A DNA stretch of 64,000 bases from Lacicoccus alkaliphilus DSM 16010. Its GTDB lineage: Bacteria > Bacillota > Bacilli > Staphylococcales > Salinicoccaceae. The translations under genes and the position numbers were made by a program. The notes under the pieces are model-generated. The model was not told the DNA's origin. It worked only from the letters and a program-made list of their open reading frames with translations, and did not search any database. Where the stretch lies: NCBI RefSeq assembly GCF_900142805.1, contig NZ_FRCF01000005.1, forward strand, positions 1 through 64,000, given 5' to 3'. Shown piece by piece: positions 27,094 to 34,967 of the stretch. Within the stretch, counting starts at the first letter, position 1. Each line of letters starts with the position of its first letter.

Positions 27094-27756
27094 ATGAAGA
27101 AGATCCACAGGACCGTCCGATTGTCCGACCAGGCGTACGACATCATCAAGGCATCCATACTGACCGGGGAGCTGTCGGCCGGGGATGCCCTGCCGGAGGA
27201 ACGGTATGCCAGACAGCTCGGCATCAGCCGCACCCCTTTCAGGGATACGCTCGCGCGGCTCGCAGCCGAGGGGCTCGTCGTGCAGCAGAGCGGTGCACCC
27301 GCAGTCGTCGCAGAATTCACGAAGGATAAGTCGCTTGAATTCCTCGAACTCAGGTATGTGCTCGAAGTCTACAATTTGGAGAAGGTGCTGCCGAAAGTGG
27401 ATGATGCCGTCATCAGCCTGCTGCGGGACAACCTCGCACAGCAGGCGGCAGCCATCAAGGCGGACAATTATTCCGATTTCATGACATATGACAGGGCATT
27501 CCACGCCATCTTCATCGACTTGAACCCTAATGAGGAACTGAAGAAGGTGGTCGAAAGATACAATAATGACTTGAGCCGGGCATTCCTCCTGCTGTCGAGC
27601 ACGGTGCCGGCCAGTGCGGGCGATGCGCTGTCTGAACACCGGGACATTCTCACGGCCATCGAGGATAAGAGCCACATCACGGCACGGAATAAGATGATCC
27701 TGCATTTAAGCAACGTGGAACAGCGTTTCATGAAATTTTACGAAAACCAGAAGTAA
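27094..27756 (+). CDS. GntR-family transcriptional regulator with FCD domain
   Basis: 220 residues. ATG 27094 is chosen over 27088 because AGGAGG at 27081-27086 is then correctly spaced. The winged helix (about 8-65) contains L-P-E-E-R-Y-A-R-Q-L-G-I-S-R-T-P-F-R-D-T-L. The all-helical FCD domain (about 75-210) has D-R-A-F-H-A (metal/ligand His) and a late S-E-H-R-D-I. FCD regulators sense carboxylates. Divergent from the TRAP operon and upstream of two hydrolase genes, it probably controls import and hydrolysis of one substrate. Confidence 0.9.
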   Translation: MKKIHRTVRLSDQAYDIIKASILTGELSAGDALPEERYARQLGISRTPFRDTLARLAAEGLVVQQSGAPAVVAEFTKDKSLEFLELRYVLEVYNLEKVLPKVDDAVISLLRDNLAQQAAAIKADNYSDFMTYDRAFHAIFIDLNPNEELKKVVERYNNDLSRAFLLLSSTVPASAGDALSEHRDILTAIEDKSHITARNKMILHLSNVEQRFMKFYENQK

Positions 27757-27768
27757 GGGGCACATGAT

Positions 27769-29358
27769 ATGAATTGGCAATCTGAATCTCAACTTGAAGA
27801 CCTCATCAAAATGTTGGTGAGATGGGACAGCCGCTCGGGCACGCAGGGGGAGATCGACTTCCCGCATAAACTGAAAGCGGAAATGGAAGCGACGCTGCCC
27901 CGGGAGCATTTGAACATCGACCTGATCGACAGCGGCCGCGCGAGGCATGCCCTCACCGCCGCCTATATGAAGGAGGCGAATGCAGACACGGTCATACTGA
28001 TCAGCCATTTCGACACGGTGCACACCGATGAGTTCGGCAAGAATGAACATATGGCATTCGATGTCGACGCACTGACCCGGCATTACGAGGCGCACAGGGC
28101 CGGCTTCAAACCCGACGTCGTAAAGGATATCGCAAGCGGCGAGTACTTGTTCGGCCGGGGGATCATGGATATGAAGATGGGACTCGCGCTTCATATGAAC
28201 ATACTCGAAAGAGCAATCCATGAGTCATGGGCGGTCAACGTCATCGTGCTCACGGTCCCGGATGAGGAAGTCGATTCCGCCGGCATGCGCCATGCGGTGG
28301 CGCACCTCAATGCATTCAGGGAAACGCACGGACTCACCTACAGCCTCATCCTCAACAGCGAACCGAGCTTCAGCCTGCATCCGGATGATGACAAGTACTA
28401 CATCTATACGGGCTCCATCGGCAAGATCATGCCGGCCACGCTGTTCTACGGCGTGGAGACGCATGCCGGTGAACCGCTGAAGGGCCTGAATGCCTTATAC
28501 ATGAGTGCGTATCTGACCAAAAATCTGGAGTTTTCGGATGTCTTCAGGGAAGAGGACATGAATGAATCCACACCGCCGCCCATCACGCTGAAGACGATGG
28601 ATCTGAAAAATGATTATTCGACGCAGACGACGAACCATGTCGCCAGCCTCTCGAACGTCTTCACGCTGAAGCAGCAGGCCGATGAGATATTCGGCAAATA
28701 CGAAGGGCTGGTCAATGACTCGATGGCCGAGCTCCAGAGGGATTATGAACGGATCATGGAAACGAACGCCGTCAGCCGACCGTTCGAAGTCACCGTCATG
28801 TCCTACACCGAACTCTCCCGTTACGCGGTTGAGAAGCTCGGAGAAGCGCGGGTGCGTGAGATCATGGATCTGTACACGGGCAACGACTTCCTCGATGATC
28901 GGGTGAGGAGCACGATGATCATCGATGATTTGATGGAGGAATGCCGGGAGCTCGCCCCGGTGGCGGTCAATTATTTCGCCCCGCCCTACTATCCGCCGGT
29001 CAACAACACCGGGGACCCGCTGATCCAAAGCATCACGGACTATACCGAGGAGACGCTCGGCAGCCGGGATATCGACGTCAGCGTCATCAATTACTTCAAC
29101 GGCATATCCGACCTCAGCTATGTCGCCTACCAGGGCGATGCCGAGAGCTGGAAGAGCTATGAAGCGAACACCCCTGTATGGGGTGAGACGTACACCATAC
29201 CGTTTAAGGATATGGAGGCGCTCGATACGCCGTTCATCAACATCGGCCCCTTCGGCAAAGATCCGCACAAACTGACCGAGCGGCTGCATAAGGAGAGCGC
29301 CTTCAAAACCACACCCACCCTGCTGCAGGACATCATACGCCACTTCTTCAAGGCATAG
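27769..29358 (+). CDS. M20 family peptidase, RocB-like
   Basis: 529 residues, close to the length of arginine-utilisation protein RocB. Metal and catalytic motifs: S-H-F-D-T-V near 81-86, G-R-G-I-M-D-M-K-M-G near 128-137 and P-D-E-E-V-D near 163-168. It resembles RocB more than small M20 enzymes because of the long insert and the P-P-Y-Y-P-P-V segment near 405. RocB's reaction is not firmly established; hydrolysis of a modified amino acid is the usual inference. It follows the regulator by 12 bp and likely shares its transcript. Confidence 0.83.
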   Translation: MNWQSESQLEDLIKMLVRWDSRSGTQGEIDFPHKLKAEMEATLPREHLNIDLIDSGRARHALTAAYMKEANADTVILISHFDTVHTDEFGKNEHMAFDVDALTRHYEAHRAGFKPDVVKDIASGEYLFGRGIMDMKMGLALHMNILERAIHESWAVNVIVLTVPDEEVDSAGMRHAVAHLNAFRETHGLTYSLILNSEPSFSLHPDDDKYYIYTGSIGKIMPATLFYGVETHAGEPLKGLNALYMSAYLTKNLEFSDVFREEDMNESTPPPITLKTMDLKNDYSTQTTNHVASLSNVFTLKQQADEIFGKYEGLVNDSMAELQRDYERIMETNAVSRPFEVTVMSYTELSRYAVEKLGEARVREIMDLYTGNDFLDDRVRSTMIIDDLMEECRELAPVAVNYFAPPYYPPVNNTGDPLIQSITDYTEETLGSRDIDVSVINYFNGISDLSYVAYQGDAESWKSYEANTPVWGETYTIPFKDMEALDTPFINIGPFGKDPHKLTERLHKESAFKTTPTLLQDIIRHFFKA

Positions 29359-29371
29359 AAAATTGGGGCTG

Positions 29372-29526
29372 GGACAGAATTTTATATGAAAAAATAAATC
29401 CGTACGGTTGCTTTCCTGGGGCATCGCGCAAGCCTGTAGTCTTGCGCAGATGCTGTTCCCCCAGGAGTCAAACGTACGGATTTTTCGTCTCTTTCATTCA
29501 ATTCATACTTTTTTCAGGACTGATGT
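29372..29526 (+). repeat. Nested palindromic repeat, copy 3 (full 155-bp element)
   Basis: Core 29396-29483: outer arms AAATCCGTACG / CGTACGGATTT, middle arms CCTGGGGCATC / GATGCTGTTCCCCCAGG, inner arms GCGCAAG / CTTGCGC. The flanks (GGACAGAATTTTATATGAA before, and CGTCTCTTTCATTCAAT to GGACTGATGT after) recur around copy 4. Between convergent genes. Confidence 0.9.
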
Positions 29527-29536
29527 GCCATCCCCT

Positions 29537-30697
29537 TTATGCGTCCAGCAGTCTCCTGACGGTGCCGAGCATCACTTCGGCGCCCTTCTGTATATCTTCA
29601 TCCGAAGAGTATTCCGCCGGATTGTGGCTGATGCCATCCTTGCTCGGGATGAAGATCATGCCGGCATTCATGCGCCGCGAGAGCGGATTGGCATCATGGT
29701 TCGCCCCGCTCGTCATGACGTCATATCCGGCGCCGGCCGCTTCGCATGCCGCCTTGATGTGGTCCATGATGTCATCCGACATGTGTGCCGGCGCCTTCGC
29801 CGGCGTTTCGGCGATGTCCACATTGTAGTTGGTCTCCGCAAATGTTTTGAAGCGCGCCTTGATTTCATTCAGCGTCTCCATATCATCGCCGCGCAGGTCG
29901 ATGGAGAAGCGGACCCTGCCCGGGATGACGTTCGGCGATGCCGGGGACACTTCAAGCGTCCCGACCGTGCCGACGAACGGCGGCCCGTATGATTGGACGA
30001 TGTTTTCGAACGCGTTGAGTATCTTCGCCGTATGCATCAGCGCATCATCCCGCTCCGCCATGCCGATCGTGCCGGCATGACCCGCTTCCCCGTGGACGTC
30101 GACGATCATGCGGTGCAGGCTCGCAATCGAGTTGACGATGCCGATGTTCAGATCCTTCGACTCGAGATGTTTGCCCTGCTCGATATGGAGCTCCAGATAA
30201 TCCGTGTAGTCCGCGTAGCCGATCGAATCATCGACGGCCGCCACGGTCCGGTTCATTTCCGCGAGCCTCTCCTCAAAATCGTCACCCCGCTCGAGTGTGT
30301 CCGTGAAGACGCTGCTGCCGACGAGGCCGACCTCCTCCGCCCTGAAGGCGACGACCGTCATCGGTTTTTCAAGCTCAACCCCGCTTTCGAGCAGCACCGC
30401 CGCCGTCTCGAGTGCGGTGATGACCCCGAGTGCACCGTCGTATTCCCCGCCGTTGTTGACCGTATCCAGGTGGGACCCTGCGAGCACCCCCCGCCCTTCC
30501 GGCCCGATCGTCCCGAAGCTGTTGCCGAAGGCATCCTGGTGGGTGCGGAGCCCGAGTGCCCTGCACTTCCCGATGAACCATTCATGGGCCCGGTCTTCAA
30601 AATCGGAGAACGCAGGGCGCGTCATCCCCTCCCCGTCGTCCGTGATCGAATTCAGCTCTTCCAGCATACTCATCAGGCGTTCCATGTTCATTTCCAT
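29537..30697 (-). CDS. M20 family amidase/hydrolase (allantoate amidohydrolase / N-carbamoyl-amino acid hydrolase type)
   Basis: 386 residues from ATG 30697, where GAAGGAG precedes; an upstream extension to 30784 lacks homology and RBS. Motifs: G-S-H-L-D-T-V near 76-82, N-G-G-E-Y-D-G-A-L-G-V, A-E-E-V-G near 122-126, H-I-E-Q-G-K-H-L-E near 182 and G-E-A-G-H-A-G-T. The HyuC/AllC group hydrolyses carbamoyl- or ureido-amino acids, releasing CO2 and ammonia. It faces the RocB-like gene across repeat copy 3. Confidence 0.85.
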   Translation of the reverse strand: MEMNMERLMSMLEELNSITDDGEGMTRPAFSDFEDRAHEWFIGKCRALGLRTHQDAFGNSFGTIGPEGRGVLAGSHLDTVNNGGEYDGALGVITALETAAVLLESGVELEKPMTVVAFRAEEVGLVGSSVFTDTLERGDDFEERLAEMNRTVAAVDDSIGYADYTDYLELHIEQGKHLESKDLNIGIVNSIASLHRMIVDVHGEAGHAGTIGMAERDDALMHTAKILNAFENIVQSYGPPFVGTVGTLEVSPASPNVIPGRVRFSIDLRGDDMETLNEIKARFKTFAETNYNVDIAETPAKAPAHMSDDIMDHIKAACEAAGAGYDVMTSGANHDANPLSRRMNAGMIFIPSKDGISHNPAEYSSDEDIQKGAEVMLGTVRRLLDA

Positions 30698-30728
30698 AAA
30701 AATTCTCCTTCCCTCATGCCTGCTGTGT

Positions 30729-30742
30729 TGTAACCGCTTCAA
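30729..30742. promoter_or_regulatory. cre-like box upstream of the carbamoylase-like gene
   Basis: TGTAACCGCTTCAA differs from the cre consensus at one position. It lies about 35 bp before the hydrolase start. Weak on its own; supported only by other cre boxes at catabolic genes in the window. Confidence 0.3.
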
Positions 30743-30926
30743 ATCCCGGCAGAACGGGATGCAGTTTTGACAAAGCAGTGTCATGTATGTTTACAATGAT
30801 ACTTGTGTTCCAAAATTCACATTAATTTCCCCAAATCCCCTGAATGCTTCCAATCCTCTGATACCACAAACATATTTGAACGATTCGTAAAACAATTATA
30901 ACAAAATACTTAGGAGATGATCATTT

Positions 30927-32027
30927 TTGAGTTCAGCAAATAAGAACGCGATTAAAATAGGATTCGCCTATGTAGGGGTCGTCCTCGGCGCAGGTTTCTC
31001 GACCGGGCAGGAAATCCTACAATTCTTCACCAATTATGGATTGATGAGTTATGCAGCGGTGATACTGTCGGCCGTCGTCATCATGTTCATCGGCAGGCAG
31101 GCGGCGAAACTCGGCCATAGGCTCGACGCAGACTCGCACCTCGGGCCCATCAAGATGTTGTTCGGGGAAAGGCTCGGCACTATCGTCGATTATATACTGG
31201 TATTCTTCTTATATGGTGTGATGATCATCATGCTTGCAGGCGGCGGTTCTGCATTCAATGAAAGTTTCGGCCTGCCGGCATGGCTCGGTTCACTGATCAT
31301 GGCATTCGCCGTGCTGATCACACTGACCATGGGCTTCGATAAAATATTGACGACGCTCGGCGCGGTCACACCGGCACTGATCGTCATCGTGATGATCATC
31401 GCAGCATTCAGCCTGTTCAACCCGTCCGTACCGCTATCGGAAGTCGGACAGTATACGGACACGGCAAAGACGCCGACGGGCATCTGGTGGCTTGAAGCGA
31501 TTACATACAGCGGCATCGTGCTCGCGATGGCATTCAGCATCCTGTCCATCGTCGGATCGCAGTCCACCATGAAAGTCGCAAAACGCGGCGGATTATACGG
31601 CGGCATCATACTTTTGATACTCATGCTGCTGATGAACGGCGGACTGCTTGCGAAGATTGATGTGACATCCACGGCGGACCTGCCGACACTCGTGCTGGCA
31701 GCGGAGATCCATCCGACACTGTCACTCGCACTCACCATCGTCATGCTGCTGATCATTTACAATACGGCGGTCGGCATGCTGTATCCGTTCCTGACGAGAT
31801 TCTGGACGCCGTACTCGAGGCGCTATAAGACGGCGCTCACCGCGAGCGTCACAGCCGGGTATTTCTTAAGCCTCGTCGGCTTCGTGGATCTCGTGAACTT
31901 CTTCTATCCGATCCTCGGCTACCTCGGCATCGCGATAGCAGTGCTTTTGACCGGATTATGGGTGAAGAGCAAAGTGACGGGCGAATTCATCGTCAAGCGC
32001 AAAGCGAAGGCACCGAAGCAGATATAG
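30927..32027 (+). CDS. YkvI-family membrane protein (paralogue 2)
   Basis: 366 residues from a TTG start (30927) with AGGAG nine bases upstream. About 10 membrane helices; F-A-Y-V-G-V-V-L-G-A-G-F-S-T-G-Q-E-I-L-Q-F-F-T-N at the N-terminus is nearly the same as in paralogue 1 at 22473-23537. Probably a transporter; substrate unknown. Divergent from the carbamoylase-like gene. Confidence 0.82.
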   Translation: MSSANKNAIKIGFAYVGVVLGAGFSTGQEILQFFTNYGLMSYAAVILSAVVIMFIGRQAAKLGHRLDADSHLGPIKMLFGERLGTIVDYILVFFLYGVMIIMLAGGGSAFNESFGLPAWLGSLIMAFAVLITLTMGFDKILTTLGAVTPALIVIVMIIAAFSLFNPSVPLSEVGQYTDTAKTPTGIWWLEAITYSGIVLAMAFSILSIVGSQSTMKVAKRGGLYGGIILLILMLLMNGGLLAKIDVTSTADLPTLVLAAEIHPTLSLALTIVMLLIIYNTAVGMLYPFLTRFWTPYSRRYKTALTASVTAGYFLSLVGFVDLVNFFYPILGYLGIAIAVLLTGLWVKSKVTGEFIVKRKAKAPKQI

Positions 32028-32050
32028 TATTTTTATGATTTGGGGAAGCA

Positions 32051-32079
32051 GCCACCGGAAAATTTTCCGGTGGCTTTTT
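32051..32079 (+). terminator. Terminator after YkvI paralogue 2
   Basis: Perfect palindrome GCCACCGGAAAA / TTTTCCGGTGGC followed by TTTTT. Confidence 0.9.
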
Positions 32080-32159
32080 GTGTGGTGCGGGAGTATCATT
32101 GTAATTATTTTATGGCAGGCTTATACTTATGAAATCAAACGAGGTTGGAGTGTTGAAAA

Positions 32160-32510
32160 ATGAAAAGGATGATCATGGGTACTGTTTTCACTGTGGCCGG
32201 AATAGCCCACTTTCTCACACCCGAGCGGTTTGCGAACATCATACCGGGGTTCGTCCCCTTCAAGAAGTTCCTTGCGCTGTTCACCGGAGTGCTGGAGCTG
32301 ATTTTCGGCCTGATGCTGTTGTTCAATAAGTATAGAAATTGGCACATCACTTCCATGCAGGCATTTTTATGGGCGGTGTATCCGGCAAACATCTACATGC
32401 TGACGCACCGGTCGAAGATCGGCCTCTCCCATGTGCCCCGGTGGATACTGATTTTGAGGCTCCCGCTGCAGTGGGTGATGTCGGATAGTCTCGAAAAACT
32501 GAAGAAATGA
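32160..32510 (+). CDS. DoxX-like small membrane protein
   Basis: 116 residues, four predicted membrane helices (about 4-20, 38-55, 62-80, 92-108). The opening G-T-V-F-T-V-A-G-I-A-H-F-L-T-P-E-R-F and the L-F-T-G-V-L-E-L-I-F-G segment are DoxX-family features. Role unknown; relatives are often redox- or stress-associated. RBS GGAG stands eight bases before ATG. It stands alone with its own terminator. Confidence 0.78.
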   Translation: MKRMIMGTVFTVAGIAHFLTPERFANIIPGFVPFKKFLALFTGVLELIFGLMLLFNKYRNWHITSMQAFLWAVYPANIYMLTHRSKIGLSHVPRWILILRLPLQWVMSDSLEKLKK

Positions 32511-32517
32511 AGATGAC

Positions 32518-32549
32518 GCCGGGGGACTTTCAAAGTGCCCCGGGTTTTT
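32518..32549 (+). terminator. Terminator after DoxX-like gene
   Basis: GC-rich stem (GCCGGGGGACTTT / GTGCCCCGGG, imperfect) followed by TTTTTATTT. Confidence 0.75.
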
Positions 32550-32574
32550 ATTTCCTGAATCATTTAAGCTTACT

Positions 32575-32600
32575 GTTTCAAGTCATACCGGACGGGGAAT
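32575..32600 (+). promoter_or_regulatory. SigB-type promoter for stress protein gene
   Basis: GTTTCA, a 14-base spacer, then GGGAAT. This fits the firmicute SigB pattern GTTT-N(12-15)-GGGWAT. It ends 40 bp before the start of a general-stress-type gene. Confidence 0.6.
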
Positions 32601-32640
32601 AATTCTATAGATTGATGTAAATGATATGGAGGCTGAAAAT

Positions 32641-33447
32641 ATGGGCAGAATTGAATCTTTTACAACCGAGAGCGCAATGTTGGACAGGGTGGAGCAGCTT
32701 AGATCCGACGGACTCGCAGAAGACCGGATGACCGTGATATCCAAATACGGTGTTGAGGACGTCAGTCCGAGGTTTGCGGGTTTGAATCAAAGAACCACGG
32801 AGACGGATACATGGGGCAGCATCGTCTCATGGTTCCAGGGCGATGACCCCAATAATAAGGTGATGGATACGCTTGAACTGACCGGGCGTGAGAAGGAAGA
32901 GTATGAGAATCACCTGGAAGCGGGCCGCCTGCTCCTCTACATCGATTATGACGACCATTCGTTCTACCGCTTCACGGATGGAAATGAATCGTATGATTAT
33001 CAGGATCCGGAACGGCCGCGCCGTCCGGCGGAGGGTGATGAGGAAAGCATCCAGCTCCGGAAGGAGGAGCTGGTCGTCGATAAGGAGCGCCAGCAGGTCG
33101 GTGAGGTCGTCGTCAACAAGCGCACCGATTCGGAAGTGCAGGAGTTCGATGTGCCGGTCGACCGCGAGGAAGTGACCGTCGAACGCCGTCCGATCGAGGG
33201 CGAGCCGTTATTCGAGGAGTACAGCTATGACGATCCGGGCGATGACGTGGATGTCATCCGCATCCCGATCACCAAGGAACGGATCAAGATCGTGAAGGAA
33301 CATGTGGTCACTGAAGAAGTGATCATCCGGAAGAAGATCGTCACGGAGAACAAGCATATCTCCGAAGTGGTCCACCATGAGGACATCGATGTCACGGAAA
33401 AGGTGGACCGGGGCGAAGAACGTAGCAACCTGGATAAGCGGTTATAA
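32641..33447 (+). CDS. General stress protein: 17M-type N-domain plus DUF2382 (YsnF/AvaK) domain
   Basis: 268 residues from ATG 32641, with GGAGG at the right distance. The N-terminal part (about 1-105, starting M-G-R-I-E-S-F) is a general stress protein 17M/YflT-type domain. The C-terminal part (about 130-255) is the highly charged DUF2382 repeat: L-R-K-E-E-L-V-V near 135, with R-R-P-I-E-G-E-P and I-R-I-P-I-T-K-E-R-I. DUF2382 proteins are stress-induced; molecular function is not established. Paired with a one-domain paralogue downstream. Confidence 0.83.
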   Translation: MGRIESFTTESAMLDRVEQLRSDGLAEDRMTVISKYGVEDVSPRFAGLNQRTTETDTWGSIVSWFQGDDPNNKVMDTLELTGREKEEYENHLEAGRLLLYIDYDDHSFYRFTDGNESYDYQDPERPRRPAEGDEESIQLRKEELVVDKERQQVGEVVVNKRTDSEVQEFDVPVDREEVTVERRPIEGEPLFEEYSYDDPGDDVDVIRIPITKERIKIVKEHVVTEEVIIRKKIVTENKHISEVVHHEDIDVTEKVDRGEERSNLDKRL

Positions 33448-33457
33448 ATTAAGTATG

Positions 33458-33486
33458 GAGTACAGGCCGGGCCTGTGCTCCTTTTT
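33458..33486 (+). terminator. Terminator after DUF2382 gene
   Basis: Stem GGAGTACAGGC / GCCTGTGCTCC (one wobble) with a 3-base loop, then TTTTT. Confidence 0.85.
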
Positions 33487-33595
33487 CATTTATGGCCAAA
33501 ATCCGAACTTTGTCCGTCCGGGACACGCCGGGCCGTCATTTCAGTAATGATTCTGTTAAGATGAAATTATTGAAAATACGCTGCAGGAGGACAAA

Positions 33596-33910
33596 ATGGG
33601 CAAAATCGAATCATTTCCAAGTGAAATGCTATTGATGAAACAGATAGATCGCTTACTCAAAGATGGCATAAAGGAACCCCAGATGACGGTCATCGCAAAT
33701 TCGGCCCTCTCCACCACGAAGTCGACATTCACCGGCATCCACTATCAGGCGGAGGAGATGGGCCCGTGGAAGAAATTCAAGTCCATGATGGCGGTGAAGA
33801 GCCGGGAAGAAAAGGCGATCGATACACTCGACTTGACCGAACATGAGCAGTTCGTCTACAGGAAAGCACTGGAAGAGGATCAGATCGTGCTGTATGTTGA
33901 GGATGCATGA
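33596..33910 (+). CDS. General stress protein 17M-type single-domain protein
   Basis: 104 residues; M-G-K-I-E-S-F and the L-D-L-T-E-H-E segment are parallel to the N-domain of the preceding protein (M-G-R-I-E-S-F, L-E-L-T-G-R-E), so this is a paralogue lacking DUF2382. RBS CAGGAGG is strong. No SigB-like hexamer pair was found in front of it. It ends at repeat copy 4. Confidence 0.8.
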   Translation: MGKIESFPSEMLLMKQIDRLLKDGIKEPQMTVIANSALSTTKSTFTGIHYQAEEMGPWKKFKSMMAVKSREEKAIDTLDLTEHEQFVYRKALEEDQIVLYVEDA

Positions 33911-33921
33911 AGAACGGTATT

Positions 33922-34076
33922 GGACAGAATTTTAAATGAAAAATAAATCCGTACGTCTGCTTTCCCGGGGCATCGCGCAAGCCTGTAGTCTTGCGCAGAT
34001 GCTGTTCCCCCGGGAGTCAGACGGACGGATTTTTCGTCTCTTTCATTCAATCAATACTTTTTTTGAGGACTGATGT
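33922..34076 (+). repeat. Nested palindromic repeat, copy 4 (full 155-bp element)
   Basis: Core 33945-34032: middle arms CCCGGGGCATC / GATGCTGTTCCCCCGGG, where a T-A pair of copy 3 has become C-G. The same left and right flanks as copy 3 are present and total length is identical. One outer-arm mismatch (GGACGG against CCGTAC). Between convergent genes. Confidence 0.9.
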
Positions 34077-34090
34077 CCGAGTCCCGTCTT

Positions 34091-34825
34091 TCATATGTTG
34101 ATGACCATGCCTGTTTCAGCGAGTTTGACGTCTTCGACTCCTGCAGATTGTACAGTTTGGAGCAGCTCTTCTGTGTTACCGTAGTGCGGCAGGTGGGAGA
34201 GGATGGTCTTTTTCGCACCGGACTTTTCTGCCAACATGGCCGCTTCTTCCGCGTTCATATGGCCGAGCCGCTCCGCATCCTCCCCTTCATAATGGCTGCA
34301 TTCGGTGATGAGGACATCGGCGCCTTCCGCAAATTCGGCGAGGCTGTCCTGATAGCTCGTATCCGCGGTGTAGATGAGCGTTTTGCCCGTGTCATCAATG
34401 ATTTTCATCGCATACGTCTCGACCGGATGGGTGTTCTTGTGGAATGTCACCGTGAACGGCCCGACGTTGAAGCTGCTGTTCTTGTCGTACGGGTGGAACG
34501 TATTGAACTGCGTATCCTCCACCTGCTTTCTGATGTCTGCATCCTCCGGCCCGTAGATGTTGAGCGCCCCTTCCGCCTGGTCGATGTACGTGCCGATCAT
34601 GCGGCCGAACATGAAGGCGCCGAGGTCGACCGAGTGGTCATAGTGGTAATGGGAGAGGAACAGATGATCCACTTCGTTCAGTTCGATGTAGCTCTGCACG
34701 TGGGCCGCCACCCCGCTGCCTGCATCGAGCACGATCGCGAAACCGTCCTTTTCGATCAGATAGCCGGACGTCGGTGCATCCTTTTTCGGGAAGCCGCCCC
34801 ACATGCCGACGATTGTACATTTCAT
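34091..34825 (-). CDS. MBL-fold metallo-hydrolase (YhfI-like)
   Basis: 244 residues from ATG 34825 with CAGGGG upstream. Metallo-beta-lactamase motif L-S-H-Y-H-Y-D-H-S-V-D-L near 60-71, later T-A-D-T-S-Y near 150 and I-T-E-C-S-H-Y near 175, with L-S-H-L-P-H near 217. Domain order resembles RNase Z-like phosphodiesterases such as B. subtilis YhfI. No signal peptide, so cytosolic. Substrate unknown. Confidence 0.83.
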   Translation of the reverse strand: MKCTIVGMWGGFPKKDAPTSGYLIEKDGFAIVLDAGSGVAAHVQSYIELNEVDHLFLSHYHYDHSVDLGAFMFGRMIGTYIDQAEGALNIYGPEDADIRKQVEDTQFNTFHPYDKNSSFNVGPFTVTFHKNTHPVETYAMKIIDDTGKTLIYTADTSYQDSLAEFAEGADVLITECSHYEGEDAERLGHMNAEEAAMLAEKSGAKKTILSHLPHYGNTEELLQTVQSAGVEDVKLAETGMVINI

Positions 34826-34967
34826 TGCATACACCCCTGACTTTTAAAAGTTGATGTAAATCCATCATATCATGGTATCATTAAGGGATCGTGGTTTTTA
34901 TTATAAAAAGCATCTAATGGTGTAGTGGCTTAAGGCGTGACGACTATTTTAGAACGGGGTGTGTGAC

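Noticed and set aside
28495-29424. 309-codon minus-strand frame opposite the RocB-like gene
   Set aside because: No RBS or recognisable domain, fully overlapped by a gene with clear M20 motifs.
30698-30784. Longer N-terminus for the carbamoylase-like protein
   Set aside because: The extra residues have no family counterpart, and GAAGGAG precedes ATG 30697.
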